64,000 nt of DNA from Orthonyx spaldingii (Eukaryota; Chordata; Aves; Passeriformes; Orthonychidae): NCBI GenBank assembly GCA_013397795.1, contig VZTJ01002478.1, positions 2,433,370 to 2,497,369 on the forward strand, given 5' to 3'. Below, one piece after another: positions 41,041-53,010 of the stretch (position 1 is its first letter; the number at the start of each line of letters is the position of its first letter). The position numbers and the translations under genes are program-made. The notes under the pieces were generated by a model, which was not told where the DNA came from, did no database searches, and worked only from the letters and a program-made list of their open reading frames with translations.

Positions 41041-42314
41041 ATCTCAGCAGGAGAAAATTAACACAATTAACTGGAAAGCACTCAGGAATCAGACACAATG
41101 GGACAAAAAGCACTATGCAAAAACTTGGGTTGGCGTTTCTTGACCACTTGGGAACACCCAATTAAGAAAGAATCCTCATCCTCAGTGGCTTAACACTGCC
41201 AAGTACTTTTGTTGTGGCTTGTTTACAATCACCTTCAGCAAGTAGTATGCCTGTCCCTGTGCTAAATCAGTTGCCAGACCCCGTGCATTTGGGGGATCTG
41301 AGTGCAAAGAGCCTGGCTGCTGTCACAGACCGCACAAAGCATTTCCCCAGTCAGAATGACCTAAGGGTTTGTGTGTGTTGGTCCATCCAAAGACTGCAAT
41401 TACATTACAGTGCCCTTATTAAACTTGAGAAACTGCAGTCTCTTCACTTGTTACTTAAATGCTGAACAGGGCTGGCTACTGCTGGGACTACCATTGACCA
41501 GTATGGGCTGTTGACAAACAAAGATGTTACCCAAGGATCTTAGCTCAGCACTTAGGTGTCTTTTATGTGTGGATCCCCCCATTTTCGAACTCATCACTTT
41601 ATTAGCAGGGCTAAAACTACCCCATCACATTTTTTAATGACAACTAAGACACTGGAACTGAAGTGCCATCAGCATGCTGCACTCAAAGCCATGATGCCAC
41701 ACTCAAACAACCTTCTCTTTCCACTGCTCTTCGACAATTTTACAAAGGCAGAAACTACTGCTTTCTACAGTTTCAGTAGCATAGTAAGCACTATTAGAAA
41801 AATATATCCAGAAAATGTTTGACCTAATTCCAACCCTTAGGTTTACATTTAAAGCTTTGAAGGAGGTGCCACAGGCTACAGTGCTTAATTTCATCTTCAT
41901 TAGTTTGCAAAGATAATTTCTTTGGGGTTTAGAGACTAAGCGCAGAAATGAACTCCCTTTGAGCAGTACTTCTTGGTTTTTGGAAGAGGTCAGCCCTAAT
42001 TTTAAAATTTCTTTTTAAAAAGAAGTCGGATTGCTTTATGATCACTGCTCATTGTTACAAATCTTGATGTCCTATTCTAGAATTGGGACTCAACAAAAAA
42101 TTGATTATAATTCTTCCTACTGAAATCCTGTAACATAGGTAAAGCTTTAACATCCATCTAGAGAAGCTCATACAGCTGATAAATTTAAGTCCAGACCACT
42201 GCTGGCTGAACTATTTCCACTGTTTTACGCTTGATTTTATTTATTTGTCTCTACTAAAGACAAAATAAAGCACTATAGTTTCAAAATGAGACAACTCTGA
42301 ACCCGAGTCATAAT

Positions 42315-42380
42315 TGCCTCATGTGTTGCTACTACAGCAAATTATCCACAATTTCTCTATTACTGAATAGACTCAATTCA
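42315..42380 (+). repeat. Local direct duplication, copy 1
   Basis: The copy begins GCCTCATGTGTTGCTACTAC and ends at CAATTCA. It matches copy 2 at 42678-42747 apart from three substitutions and a 4-base indel. Flanks outside the copies do not match. Confidence 0.9.
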
Positions 42381-42677
42381 CTTCAGACACTAAAAATGCA
42401 TTGCACAAACTCTTCATGGGTTTCTCATCATCTCATTTACCAATTTCCATACTTGTATTTGCTACAGGTGAAAAATGATACTTAAGAATGTATGAGGAGA
42501 TATAATACTTTTAGGCACCTTAACCTATCAATTTAACAAGTTAGGCTTCAAAATAAATTTTGATTCAGATATCTAAGAATTATGGAAAATCATATCCTAC
42601 GTATATAAAACTGTTGCTCTAAATGGAAAACAACTTACAATGAAAAAGATCTCGGTACAGATTTATTCAATCATGCA

Positions 42678-42747
42678 TGCCTCATGTGTTACTACTACAG
42701 CAAATTACCCACAAACAATTTCTCTATTACTGAATAGACCCAATTCA
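42678..42747 (+). repeat. Local direct duplication, copy 2
   Basis: This copy lies 363 bases downstream of copy 1 in the same orientation. Compared with copy 1 it carries an extra four bases (AAAC) after the ACCCAC position and three substitutions. The unit is not a repeat family I recognise. It may be a short segmental duplication or two copies of an undescribed repeat. Confidence 0.9.
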
Positions 42748-45362
42748 TGTACCAGTGCTTAACAAATATTTGATCCTAATTAAACCTAATGATTTTGTTT
42801 TCCTCTGAGATGGTGGTGCAGATCAACTTTTTTTTAGCACAATACTTGATTTAAAAGCAAAATTCTGAGAACCTGGTGTGAATTCTGTTCAAAGATGAGT
42901 GAACATGGAAAAAAACATGCCTTCTCTATCAAGGGATTCTAAAAGCAGAAAGTTGGTTATTCAAACTGTGTTGCTTCCCAGATGACTAAATTAGGTACAG
43001 TCCTGTCACCAAAAAACTGTAACTGATAACAAAAAGCCACTCAGCACTCCAGAGCCACTGGAAATCTAAGTATTCACATGTAAATACTCAAATTTCTATA
43101 TTTGATTACACATCTACGACTGAAGAGATAGTTTGTTATTTTAAGGTGTTTTGCCAGTCTGTTTTCTTTAAATAAGGAAGAAATGTTGGATTTTGCATGT
43201 TTATTTTTGTTTCACTTGCAATTTTCAGTGTTCTGTTCTTTCAGGATATTAGGGAAGTTTTCTTTTGAAAGACTTCTACCACTGCATAAATAGAATTTTT
43301 GAATTTTCTTTAAAACCAGTATATTCCATAAATTTTTTTGCTTGCTTGTTTGTTTTTTAAATTAAAAACTTTGTTTCAGCTTTGTCAAAATTCACCTGTT
43401 ATCCCTTGGGTGCAGGAAGGTTACCATTAGGAAGACCAAGCTCATTTAGCCAAGCCATGCACACAGGCTTCAGGCTGGCCAGCACTGCTAACTGGAGATA
43501 GCAGTGGGGAAAAAAATTCCTAGGCCTAAAGCTCTTTTTTCTGTCAAAAGAAATCTTAAGATACTGTTTTGAATATCTCCCAGAGATGACTCTGGCACCC
43601 TGAAGTCAAATATATTCCAAATAAAGTATTCTGTCATGTATTAAGCTAATTTCACAGTAATTCCTTTGCTGTTATTTTACACCTCACACTCATGTTCAGA
43701 ACTTCTCCTTTTGAACAATTACTGATACCTCCCTCACTTAAAAGTATTCACAGTTTTTCAAAGTGTGGAATGGATTTGTCTGGACATAGCTTATTTACTA
43801 TTTACAGAACTGTCATCTTATTTGGCACTAATGGTGGCCTCAGTACATAAAAAGTTTCCTGAAACATGCTCCACAGTTGTCATGCCAAGGGAAATGGAGC
43901 ATATGCTTCTGTGAAGTCTGGTGCTGTCCAAGACAACTTTATTTTTGGGGACTCAGTCTCTCCAAGGGTGTATTTCACAGGTTTTCCTCCAGCCAAGCAA
44001 GGAAGAACAGCAGAGGCAAACATTCTTCCCTTAGCTGAGCCCATAAATGAAAATTAGAATCTAAATCACTTATGTAAAGTATTACTAGCAGGAGTGGGTG
44101 CTTAGAACTAGTTTAAACTAAGTATTCTAAATTGGTTCATCAGACACCTGCAGGAATCCTAATTTATTTTAATGCATGCAATTTAGCGGTTGCAGAAACA
44201 CTACATTTCAGCAGTATTGACAGTATCAGTTATTTAGGCCAAGGCAGTTAAAAACTTCAAAATAAAAATTTAAAAATGAATTAAAATTAAATACTGTATC
44301 TTCTGTACCTGGAGCTAACCTGCTTTCTGGTTTGGGGACAACCAGAATGTCTTTTCAAGCTTTGGGTAGATATTTCAAATTTAAGCAAAGTTGAAATTTT
44401 CAGGCGATACAGAAGTGAGACTTCATGACACACAAACACTTGTGCATAAAGTGAGAAGAGATGGTAAGAGAGAATGAAGAGCTAGATTCACTGTATTTAC
44501 TTAAAGTTGAATAATTTCCTTTGGAACTCCTATTTACTTGAGCAAGCCATATGAGGACTTCCAAGGAGTGATTAAACCTATTCCAGATACAATTTCCTTC
44601 TGACTGAGCTGCTGTTGACTCCATATGGAACCCCAATTCTGGCACAATAGTGAAGAGACTAAAGTTCAGTAGGTCCAACCTGAGTCTTGCTGAAATACTA
44701 AATTTCAGGTGTATAATTTAAAATATGTTACTTCACAGGACTCTCAGTCTCCTTCCGAGGAACATCTCTGCTCGTTGTAATGGTTTGAGTTACAGGCTTT
44801 AATGCTTTTGAAGTTCTACTGTGCATCTGCCCCAAGCCTGAATGCTTATTATTATTGTGATCTGATTCTTGAAGAATTTACATTTCTCTGAAGAATTAAT
44901 ACAACAGGTTTCAAGATTCTACATCACTTGAGTACTATGAAGAAGGGAGGCATGTAATTAATTTTTAGCCTTTAAGATGCAGAAAGTATCAAAAGGTAAA
45001 TATAATTTAGTGAGACTTCTTTTAAGAGAATGGCTGAGACCATCTCTTCAACAATAACGTAAGTATTTATAGGCCAGAACACACAAAAACCAGGTCTTGC
45101 CTCTAGGACATTCACAAGGTGTCTATGCTAAAGAGTTCCAATTTTTCTTTTTTCTCTCCAGGACTGAATATTAAAGCTAGCTTTCATTAAACAAAAACCC
45201 CCTCCAAAACAACTACTAATGTGCAGATTCTATGGTGAAATCCTACTCTATTCCCTCTGGCTAGATACACCTGAGATCCTGGTGGGATACAAATCATCAT
45301 GGGTACTGTTCTACAGAGAACTCAAGGAACAAGCTGGAACAACAGTGGAGGAATTCCTTTAT

Positions 45363-45613
45363 CTTAGAATCATAGAATCCTTAGAATCCTTTTGACTGTA
45401 GAATCATTAAGTTTGGAAAAGACCTCTGAGACTGTTGAGTCCAACCATTAACCTTGCACCATTGAGTTCATCACTAAACCATGACCCCAAGTGACTCATC
45501 AACACATTCTTTGAATACTTCCAGGAATGGTGATTGTAACACATCCCTGGGCAGCCTGTTCCAATGCCTGCCCACCCATTCTGTAAAGATCTTTTTCCTA
45601 ATATCCAATCTTT
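45363..45613 (-). mobile_element. CR1 LINE 3'-end fragment
   Basis: Read from the left, the reverse of the CR1 3' end is seen: duplicated TAGAATCATAGAATCC units (the octamer terminus), then GTTTGGAAAAGACCTCTGAGA, GAGTCCAACCATTAACC, and the CCCTGGGCAGCCTGTTCCAATGCCTG block. It stops soon after TTTTTCCTAATATCCAATCT. The element lies on the minus strand with its 3' end at about 45363 and is 5'-truncated at about 45613. The terminal octamer region looks expanded. Divergence is moderate. It encodes no usable protein. Confidence 0.93.
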
Positions 45614-47254
45614 AGTACTATATTATGATTTAACATTATCAACACTGCCATCATGTTAAGTCTTTCACCTGCTTGCAGAACCTGACAAATTTCCTACTTA
45701 CTGCATCCAAAGTTTCTAAACTCCCCAGGACTTAAGTCTGCAGCAACTACTACGACAGGTATCAATAAGCAAATTCCACATGCATAGTACAAGTTTTAAA
45801 AGTTCTGATTATCATTATGTGACATTAAAGATGATATGTGAAGTCAATATATGAAGACACTTTAATGAACAAGGAAAAGTACAGTAAAACTTGAGATACA
45901 CCCTGTATAAGTGGTTATGAAAATTCCCTATAAGCTATGAATATTTCATATTCTGGGAACACTCTTGATTTTTAAAATTCCACTGCAAAATTATCAAAAC
46001 AGTAATTTGCACCTGTTTGTTCTCCAGTTTTTGCTGTATAGTAAAATTTAATTTGGGATTTGGAATGTACTACTATCTCTGTGGCTTTAAGCTCATATTT
46101 GACTGATTCTGCTTTTTAGGGTGGTGGAAGGCATGGGGGTGATTTTTTTTAAAGAAAGTAATGGCTAACCTTCTATCACACTCATGAGCTACATATTAAG
46201 AAACCATACAGCTAAAGACTGTTTTTGCATAACTATTTCAGGATTTTATACAAAATCCAGCCAAAATTTTCTTGTTAAGGATGCAGCATAAGAGCAGTCA
46301 CATTTATGATTAAACAGCAGCCTTTTAAATAACCTAGTATATGGGGTTGCATTGACAGAAGCATAAATGGATACTTATGTCTGCTCAGGGGACTGGGAGA
46401 GCTGACAATCATCTGCTACCTGCTGTGATGAATATCCCATGGCTTACCACATGTCTACTGATTTTTCAAGTGCACTGATGTAAGATGACTGTTTAGACCA
46501 GGTTTCCTCCATCATATTAGTTCACTCAGAGTTCACCTGAGCAGCTCAAAAAAGGCACTTCATATTAAACACAATCACTCTGATCACTCTTAATTTACAA
46601 TTAGAGAAGAAAAAACAGGGCACCTCAAGAGTGTGGGAAGATATAGTTTATTTAGGCGATTTCTCTACCTCAGTGTGTTTCTATTGACTTTCTGTAATCT
46701 TGCACCTTGTGACTGCTTCAGTGCTGCTTGTACTGAGACAGAGAAAGGAGTTGGGCTGGCAATTTTATTTATGTGTAGGTCAAGCAGTAGAGGTCATCAA
46801 CGCCCAGCTAGATCCCACCTGAAAAGAACGAAGGAATAAATGCACTCTATATGAAATCAATGTACTGTATACCTCAGGAGAAAAAATCTTCCCAGCAGAA
46901 TAAAAAAAATATAGTTAAATAATGAACTTGTTTTGGCACAAAAACTACTGCAGTAGTGTTTGCCTTCCCAGTCACTCCTATCCCACTTCTGGAGTTCATC
47001 ACCTTCTTAAATGGTGTAACACAACTTTTTATGAAATCAGGTTGTAAACTTATCACTGGAATGGGCTACGTTCAAAGTACTGCACAAGCAGTTACCCTGT
47101 GCAAAACCAACTTTTACTGATAAATGTTAACATTAAGAATGATTACTTCTGAAACGCAAGTGAAAAATATGGAGGAATGGGGAAGATTTAAATACAGTTT
47201 TGGCAAAAGAGAAAAATAAAATATAGCCTTGCATCAGGTTTTAATTTTTTTTTT
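45614..47254. other. Non-coding DNA between two CR1 copies
   Basis: AT-rich sequence with small frames (at most 68 codons) and no recognised gene, repeat or RNA. It ends in a T run (47246-47254) abutting the next CR1 copy. Confidence 0.65.
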
Positions 47255-47670
47255 CACAGAGTCATAGAATGGTTAGGGTTGGAAGGGACCTTAAAGATCA
47301 TCTACTTCCATGGGCTGTGAACCTTTCACTAGACCAGGTTACTCAGAGCCCCATTCAGTCTGATCTTGAACATCTCCAGTGATGGTGAGTCCACGACCTC
47401 TCCGGGCAACCTCTGCCAGTGCCTCACCAGCCTCAGAGTAAAGAATTTCTCCATAATATCTAACCTAAACCTACTCTCTTTCAGCTTAAGACAACTCCCC
47501 CTTGTCCTGTCACTACATGGCCTCATGAAAAGTCCATCTACAGCCTTCCTGTAAGCTCCCTTTAGCTATTGGAAGGTGCTATAAGGTCACGTTGGAGCCT
47601 CCTCTTCTCCAGGCTGAACAGCCCCAACTCTCTAAGCCTGTGTTCATAGGCGATGTGCTCCAGCCATTTG
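47255..47670 (-). mobile_element. CR1 LINE 3' fragment, about 415 bp
   Basis: This is the longest and clearest CR1 copy. From the left it reads CAGAGTCATAGAATGGTTAG, then GGTTGGAAGGGACCTTAAAG, GATCATCTA, a CACTAGACCAGGTTACTCAG block, GACCTCTCCGGGCAACCTCTGCCAGTG, CTCCTCTTCTCCAGGCTGAAC, and ends with GTGCTCCAGCC. The orientation is minus with the 3' end at about 47255. A minus-strand frame (47329-47526) still reads RHWQRLPGEVVDSPSLEMFK, a run typical of translated avian CR1 3' regions. The copy is 5'-truncated and inactive. CR1 elements are the dominant LINE family of birds and reptiles. Confidence 0.96.
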
Positions 47671-50600
47671 TTGAAAAGAAAACCCAAACCAAACACCCTG
47701 GGACTAACTGGAAGTCATTAATGACTTTGGGTAAGAGGAATTCCACAGCTCAAGGAAAGTGGATCTGAAACTACTAGGGTATATTACGTTTGAAGGTTGC
47801 AATTGTTTCCCATTTTCTACAATTGCTACCAAAGACAAGTTACACAGTTCTAAAGTTGGTTCAACTCAGTCTGGCATCCTGCCTTCACCACATGAAAGGT
47901 GCATCTCCTTTCCCTTCACTTCTGCTTCCCCCGTGTTAAGTCCACTGATCACTTGACCTGGGATAAATAAGAACTAACACTGAAACTAAGACCAAAAACT
48001 AACACCTGCTTTTGCATATACATTTTCAGTTAGGTAAGTCATATAGATTTAAAAATTATTTTGAAAATGCGGGCATAGTTGGCCTGCTGTTCATACGGAC
48101 TTCATATGCAAGGTGGTTCAAAGACGAACAGTTCACTGTATCTCTAGCCTAATGCCCTTAATTGTACCATTGAAAACAAGCAACTAGTCAGACAAGATTA
48201 TCTGAGACCTTGGAATCAGCTGTGAAACCAGTACTTCTGTCTAGGCCAGAAGGACTTGATCATTCCAAAGAGTTAGCACACTGAGGAAGCTAAGGAATGA
48301 CAACTGATTAACCATGTTAGTTGCATTACACAGTGATCTAGCACCGAATAATTTGGAAAGATAGTTTGTCTTAGTATTTCTACTTATACCATCTCCTGCC
48401 AGAATATTCTAATTTTTTTATACTATAATGCTCTGCAACTTGCAGCTTCAAACAAACAGCAAAAAAGAAAGACTCTGCCCCTAGCTATATAACCTCTACA
48501 TTGCTGTAGGCACGGACATCAATAATATTCCTACTACTATGCAATGGCAAAAGAAGATTAAGAAATGGCTATAAAGGTGAACGAAGGTATTTAAATAAAT
48601 TCTGACATTAGAAATAGGGACAAAATACATTCAGTCATACTCAAAAGGAAATGTCATTTCCAAAGAGGAATGGTCTGTCCATGTGTAATGAACATTATGC
48701 TTTATATCAAAAGGGCAAAGCCCAAAAGAGTAGCAAGTTTTAAAAATCGTTTTCACCACTAGCATTGACTTAAAATGAGTCACTGCTGCATTAAAGCTAC
48801 TCCCAATCTCTAAAATACAGTAGCAGGAAATATAACAAGTTACCAAATAAGACCCAATTTAAAAAGTAATTTGAAATTTAGTTGCAGTGTTAGCAGTACA
48901 GAATGAGTCAATGTACACTGCCTGGTCTAAACAGAACAAATTCCTCACAAGGACTATTTTAATATTTGGAGTGCAAATTCCCAGTACTAAGCATCTGTGA
49001 AAGGAAATACTGTTGAAAAAACTATTTTCCAATAGAGGGCCAGGCAGAAAATGGGAATGCTGCAACAGTAAGAACTAAGCAATTGAAAGTTTACGCTGAC
49101 AAAATCTACTTTGCAACTGCATCTCTATTCATCCAAGCATCCCTGAAGCATCTAACAAATTCCTTCAGATATGATAACTTGCCTACCGCAAGGCTGAAAT
49201 CCCCTTACTTTCAGAAAACCAAATTCAGTCAAGACTGAAGATGGCTTAGGGCTTGTGTTCACATAGAGTTAAATGTCCATTTGACAATCACTGAACTATT
49301 TGCACCACTAAAAAAATTGAGACAACTTCCTGTTTCCTTCCTTTCCTTCAATTAGGCTTTCCTCACACATAACAAACTTTACCCTTTACACCTACTGATG
49401 GATTTATAGAAGTGGCTATTGGTATTGCTACAAGGTTATGTGTGAGGATACACCTGTATCCTGAGGCACAGCAGTGGCTGCCACACCACAGCCACTGAGG
49501 GAGCTGCCCTTCCCTCACCTTTGCAGAGCAGCTTGTAGTGCCCCAGTGTTCTCCAAGACACAGTTCTGGAAAGCCACTCTGAAGCTTTCAAGCTCACAGG
49601 CAGAAAACATCAGCAGAGAAAACCAGATGACTGTACCAAAGGTCTTGATGAAGCTTTTGTATTTCTTTCAAGCAATGAAATTGCATCCTGGCAATTAATG
49701 AGCAGAATGTTTGACTGTACTATGATTGTGGTCCACCACATTTAGAAAAAGCTAGCAGTAACATTTCTGGTAAAATTCTTTATTACAGCAGTATATATTT
49801 CTTGGTTCCAAGAAAACTTTTTTACTGGAATCTTAGTAGGTAGGCAAAGAAAATATGAAAGTGAATAAAACCTTCAAAAGCACCAAACGAACAATAACCA
49901 TGTCCTCACTTGCAGTTGAATTGCAATGTATTTGCAACCAAAAGACTGAAACTGTCACAGAGCATTCAACAACAATGCTGAGAGAATATGATGAAGTCAG
50001 CACTAAAGTCAGGGCACTCTGATGTGGCTCTAGATTGGAAGATTTAGAGATCTAGTTTGACCTATCACAGCCCCTCAGCATGAGCACAGACAAAGTATAA
50101 AAGCTGCAATATGCACCTTCAGTACAGATAAGAAAACACAACATGCATTTGAGTAACAATATTTTAACAGTGAAAATATTCCTCAAGTTCATCATTAGTT
50201 AGAAAAAATAAATTAGGAAAGTTTTTTTTAGTTTTATATTTCACACTCATGGCTTAGAATTTTCTATTTCCTCTATTTCTTTAGCCGTCCTATCTGTGGA
50301 ATGATAAATACCATTCAAACAGCTGAGCCTTTAGCACATGCGCTCAAAAAGTTGTGTCTTGTTTTGACTCCAGCTAGTCAAGTTATTTTCAGCAAAGGTC
50401 ATCAAGCTCAAAAGTCCATTAGAAAGCAAGAAAAACAAAAAAAATCCAGTATTTTTCAGTTTTATATCTATCACAGCCATCAAGGCAAAATTATTCTAAA
50501 AAGATAAAACTTAATGAACAGCCTGAATTAAGTGTCAAGATACATCCATTATGGAGAAAAACAATTGTTGTTGTCGTTATAGAATGTTGCTCTTTTCCCA

Positions 50601-52839
50601 TAAATTCATATCCATAGTTAAACTGATGATATAATTCAGAAATCAGATAATTCTCGTGCAGGTCATTATGGTCAGAAATAAGCCTATTTACAAAAACCCA
50701 AAGACAAGGTTCAAAAGGAGGTCTTTTATACTGTGAATTTTGAGGTATGACACATCAGCTTAATTCTTTACACTCTAACTGTACCTGCACATCTTCCAAT
50801 TGAGTGCTAATCTAGTGGGAAGTTTTACCTAGTCACAATTAGTCAAACACGTTTCTTGCAAATATGCACTTGAATTTTGAAATGTAATTATGCCTCATAT
50901 ATTGCCTAGAAAAAAACCCCAAAAACTCAACCAGTATTTATTCCACAAAAAATGTTTGGAATGAAGTGCAAAACCAAAACCATCCTAGCATCAATTCATA
51001 AATATATCCTGGGCTGACCCTGTAGTGACAGAGAGAGATAGAGAAGTTTAAATGTCTTGCTCATTCCAGACACAAAAGAGGCCAGGCCAGACTGGAACAC
51101 ACGAGGTCTCATCTCAGGAGATAGTGCTTTGCCAGCAGAGAACTGACTGCCTGTGTCAAATGGACTAAAGCATTTAACTGACTTCATATAGACCAAACTG
51201 ATGTGATTGCAAACCATGTGTGAATACAACATGCAAACAGTGCACAGAAAATAATGACAGTTACTTTTACTGATGCCAGCGACAAAGGCAATATTGCACT
51301 TTGGCAACAACAGCATAAAATGAAGTAGCTGTCAAAGAACTGACTGAAAGCCTAAGGTTTGGCATGTCACAGTTCATGTCAGTAGCACTCAATGGTCTTA
51401 TACTGAACTTTGAGCTTGTTTTCTTCATTTCCACTTGCCCACAGCAGGACAGTGATTTGCATGGTTATGCTAGCAATCTTGGTATGGAGTTTTAGCACAG
51501 ATAGGTAAACAGAGCTTGTAGCACTCAATACTCAAGTATTCTGCAAGTGCAGAGTAGTAGCTGTTTGTAACAGTTCAACAAGCTCAGACACACATACAAA
51601 TCTTTTAAAGCCTTAAGAATATGAGCAACCTTTGTCCAGATCACTCTGGTTTGTCAGATGATTGACAGACAAGTTAATAAACTCAATGAAAACACATTTT
51701 GTAGTAAGTAGTTCAATCAGCTGACTCAGGTCTTTCAAACTTGCTGTTGTGTTTGCTGGCCTGTAAACTACTTCCTCAAAGGAGTCCAGATTTCAACTGG
51801 AAACAGTTCTCCAACTCTAAACAAACACTTTGGTCAAACACTTAAATATTATTGCTAAGAGTAGAACAGACTGCAAATATTAGAGCATTACTGTCACACT
51901 ATTGCTTTTCATACTACCTGGCCCCAAAAATACAAAGGTCTGAAAATTTAACAAAAGCATGCTCCCTACCTATGTCACATAATGGTATTTTCAATCTGAA
52001 GTAAGTAGAATGGTTTTGTTCAAATTCTGATTACAAGTCAGCATTCTGTTAATTTCAGCTGTTCTATCCATTCCTTATTATTAATATATGTATTTTAACA
52101 GCTATCTAGAAAAATGCAAATTTTCTTGACCAATCATTTGGATCATTTGGTTTTACAATCAAACGCTTGGCACATCTCACTACAGAAACCTAAGCACTCT
52201 AAGTCATTTGGATGAGATTTCCTAGATCCCAGGAAGACAGATCAACACCACGCTGACCTGCCGCCTGTCACTTAAGTGTTTTGCTAGAAAACCACCATGC
52301 AGTCAGCTGCTACAAAGCAAGAAACCACACAATTATTTCCCAGTCAGTGGATTTATGCTTATTGTATTTACACAAAGGAGGGAAATCCAGACAGGGGTGG
52401 AGAGGCCAGCATATAAGCAACCTTTGCACCACCATATACGAACTACACAGGACTTAAAGTTCAAAGTAATTCAGCCCATCTGCAATACATCTATGTGCCT
52501 TTTAGGAATTCAGATGTTTGCCTACTGTTCTGTGGCTAAACAGGTAAATTTTCTGCCATGTACTATGCAACTTTATTCCCAAATCAGTACTTTTCAAACT
52601 TATACATAAATTAGAATCAAATGAAACTCAAGACTTGGGGCAGAAGTGAAAATTATTCATTGTCTCACATGCGAAAGTACCTGCTTTTGACTGTCAACTA
52701 TTACTACTTTTTTTAAGATGGAAAATGAATTCTTTTGAAGTTGCAAAATATGGAAAATGTTTATGTAAAAGACAATGGTATTTTTAGAAAAGTTAAGCAA
52801 CCAACAGCTTAGACAGTTAAAATTATTAATTCTGACAAA

Positions 52840-53010
52840 AGACGCTCACTGCTGGACTTGAGTATTAATAAAATGATTAATTTTACTCTCTTCCCCCAAA
52901 CCACAGATTAATGATGATGAGCAGAGGCTACTGTGAGAGGCTGGGAATCCTGCCAGTTCCTGTTTCATTTGGATCAATCAAAAGGTTAGGCACAGCCTAA
53001 GCTCCAAAGC
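52840..53010. promoter_or_regulatory. Candidate regulatory block (weak)
   Basis: GATTAATTTTAC, then CACAGATTAATGATGATGAGC, then GGATCAATCAAAAGG bring three homeodomain or PBX/HOX-like cores within about 130 bases. The segment has balanced composition. Motif impression only. Confidence 0.15.

Larger units (their letters stand above)
40914..41048 (-). mobile_element. tRNA-Ile-derived SINE with CR1-type tail (TguSINE1-like)
   Basis: On the minus strand the head reads as a degraded tRNA. An A-box-like GAGCTGAGTTGG lies at 41029-41040, then GTTAGAG, an anticodon-arm region, CCAAGGTTGTG, and a B-box-like GGTTCGATGTCC at 40984-40995. Spacing and sequence match tRNA-Ile. Downstream the element becomes a CR1 3' tail (GTTGGAGTCGATGATCCTTCTGGGTC, then CAACTCAGAATATTCTG) ending near 40914. 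A tRNA-Ile head joined to a CR1-type tail is the architecture described for TguSINE1-like elements of passerine birds, mobilised by CR1 enzymes. The copy is old and the A box is mutated, so it is not a functional tRNA gene. No clear target-site duplication was seen. Confidence 0.82.
41049..45362. other. Non-coding DNA with a local duplication
   Basis: No gene was recognised. A pair of near-identical 65-70 bp copies at 42315-42380 and 42678-42747 is listed separately. Frames reach only about 90 codons with no domain. The stretch 41200-41480 is slightly GC-richer but matches nothing I know. Confidence 0.6.

Noticed and set aside
40980..41045. Possible tRNA-Ile gene on the minus strand
   Set aside because: The acceptor stem and anticodon loop are degraded and the sequence continues into a CR1-type tail, so it is a SINE head.
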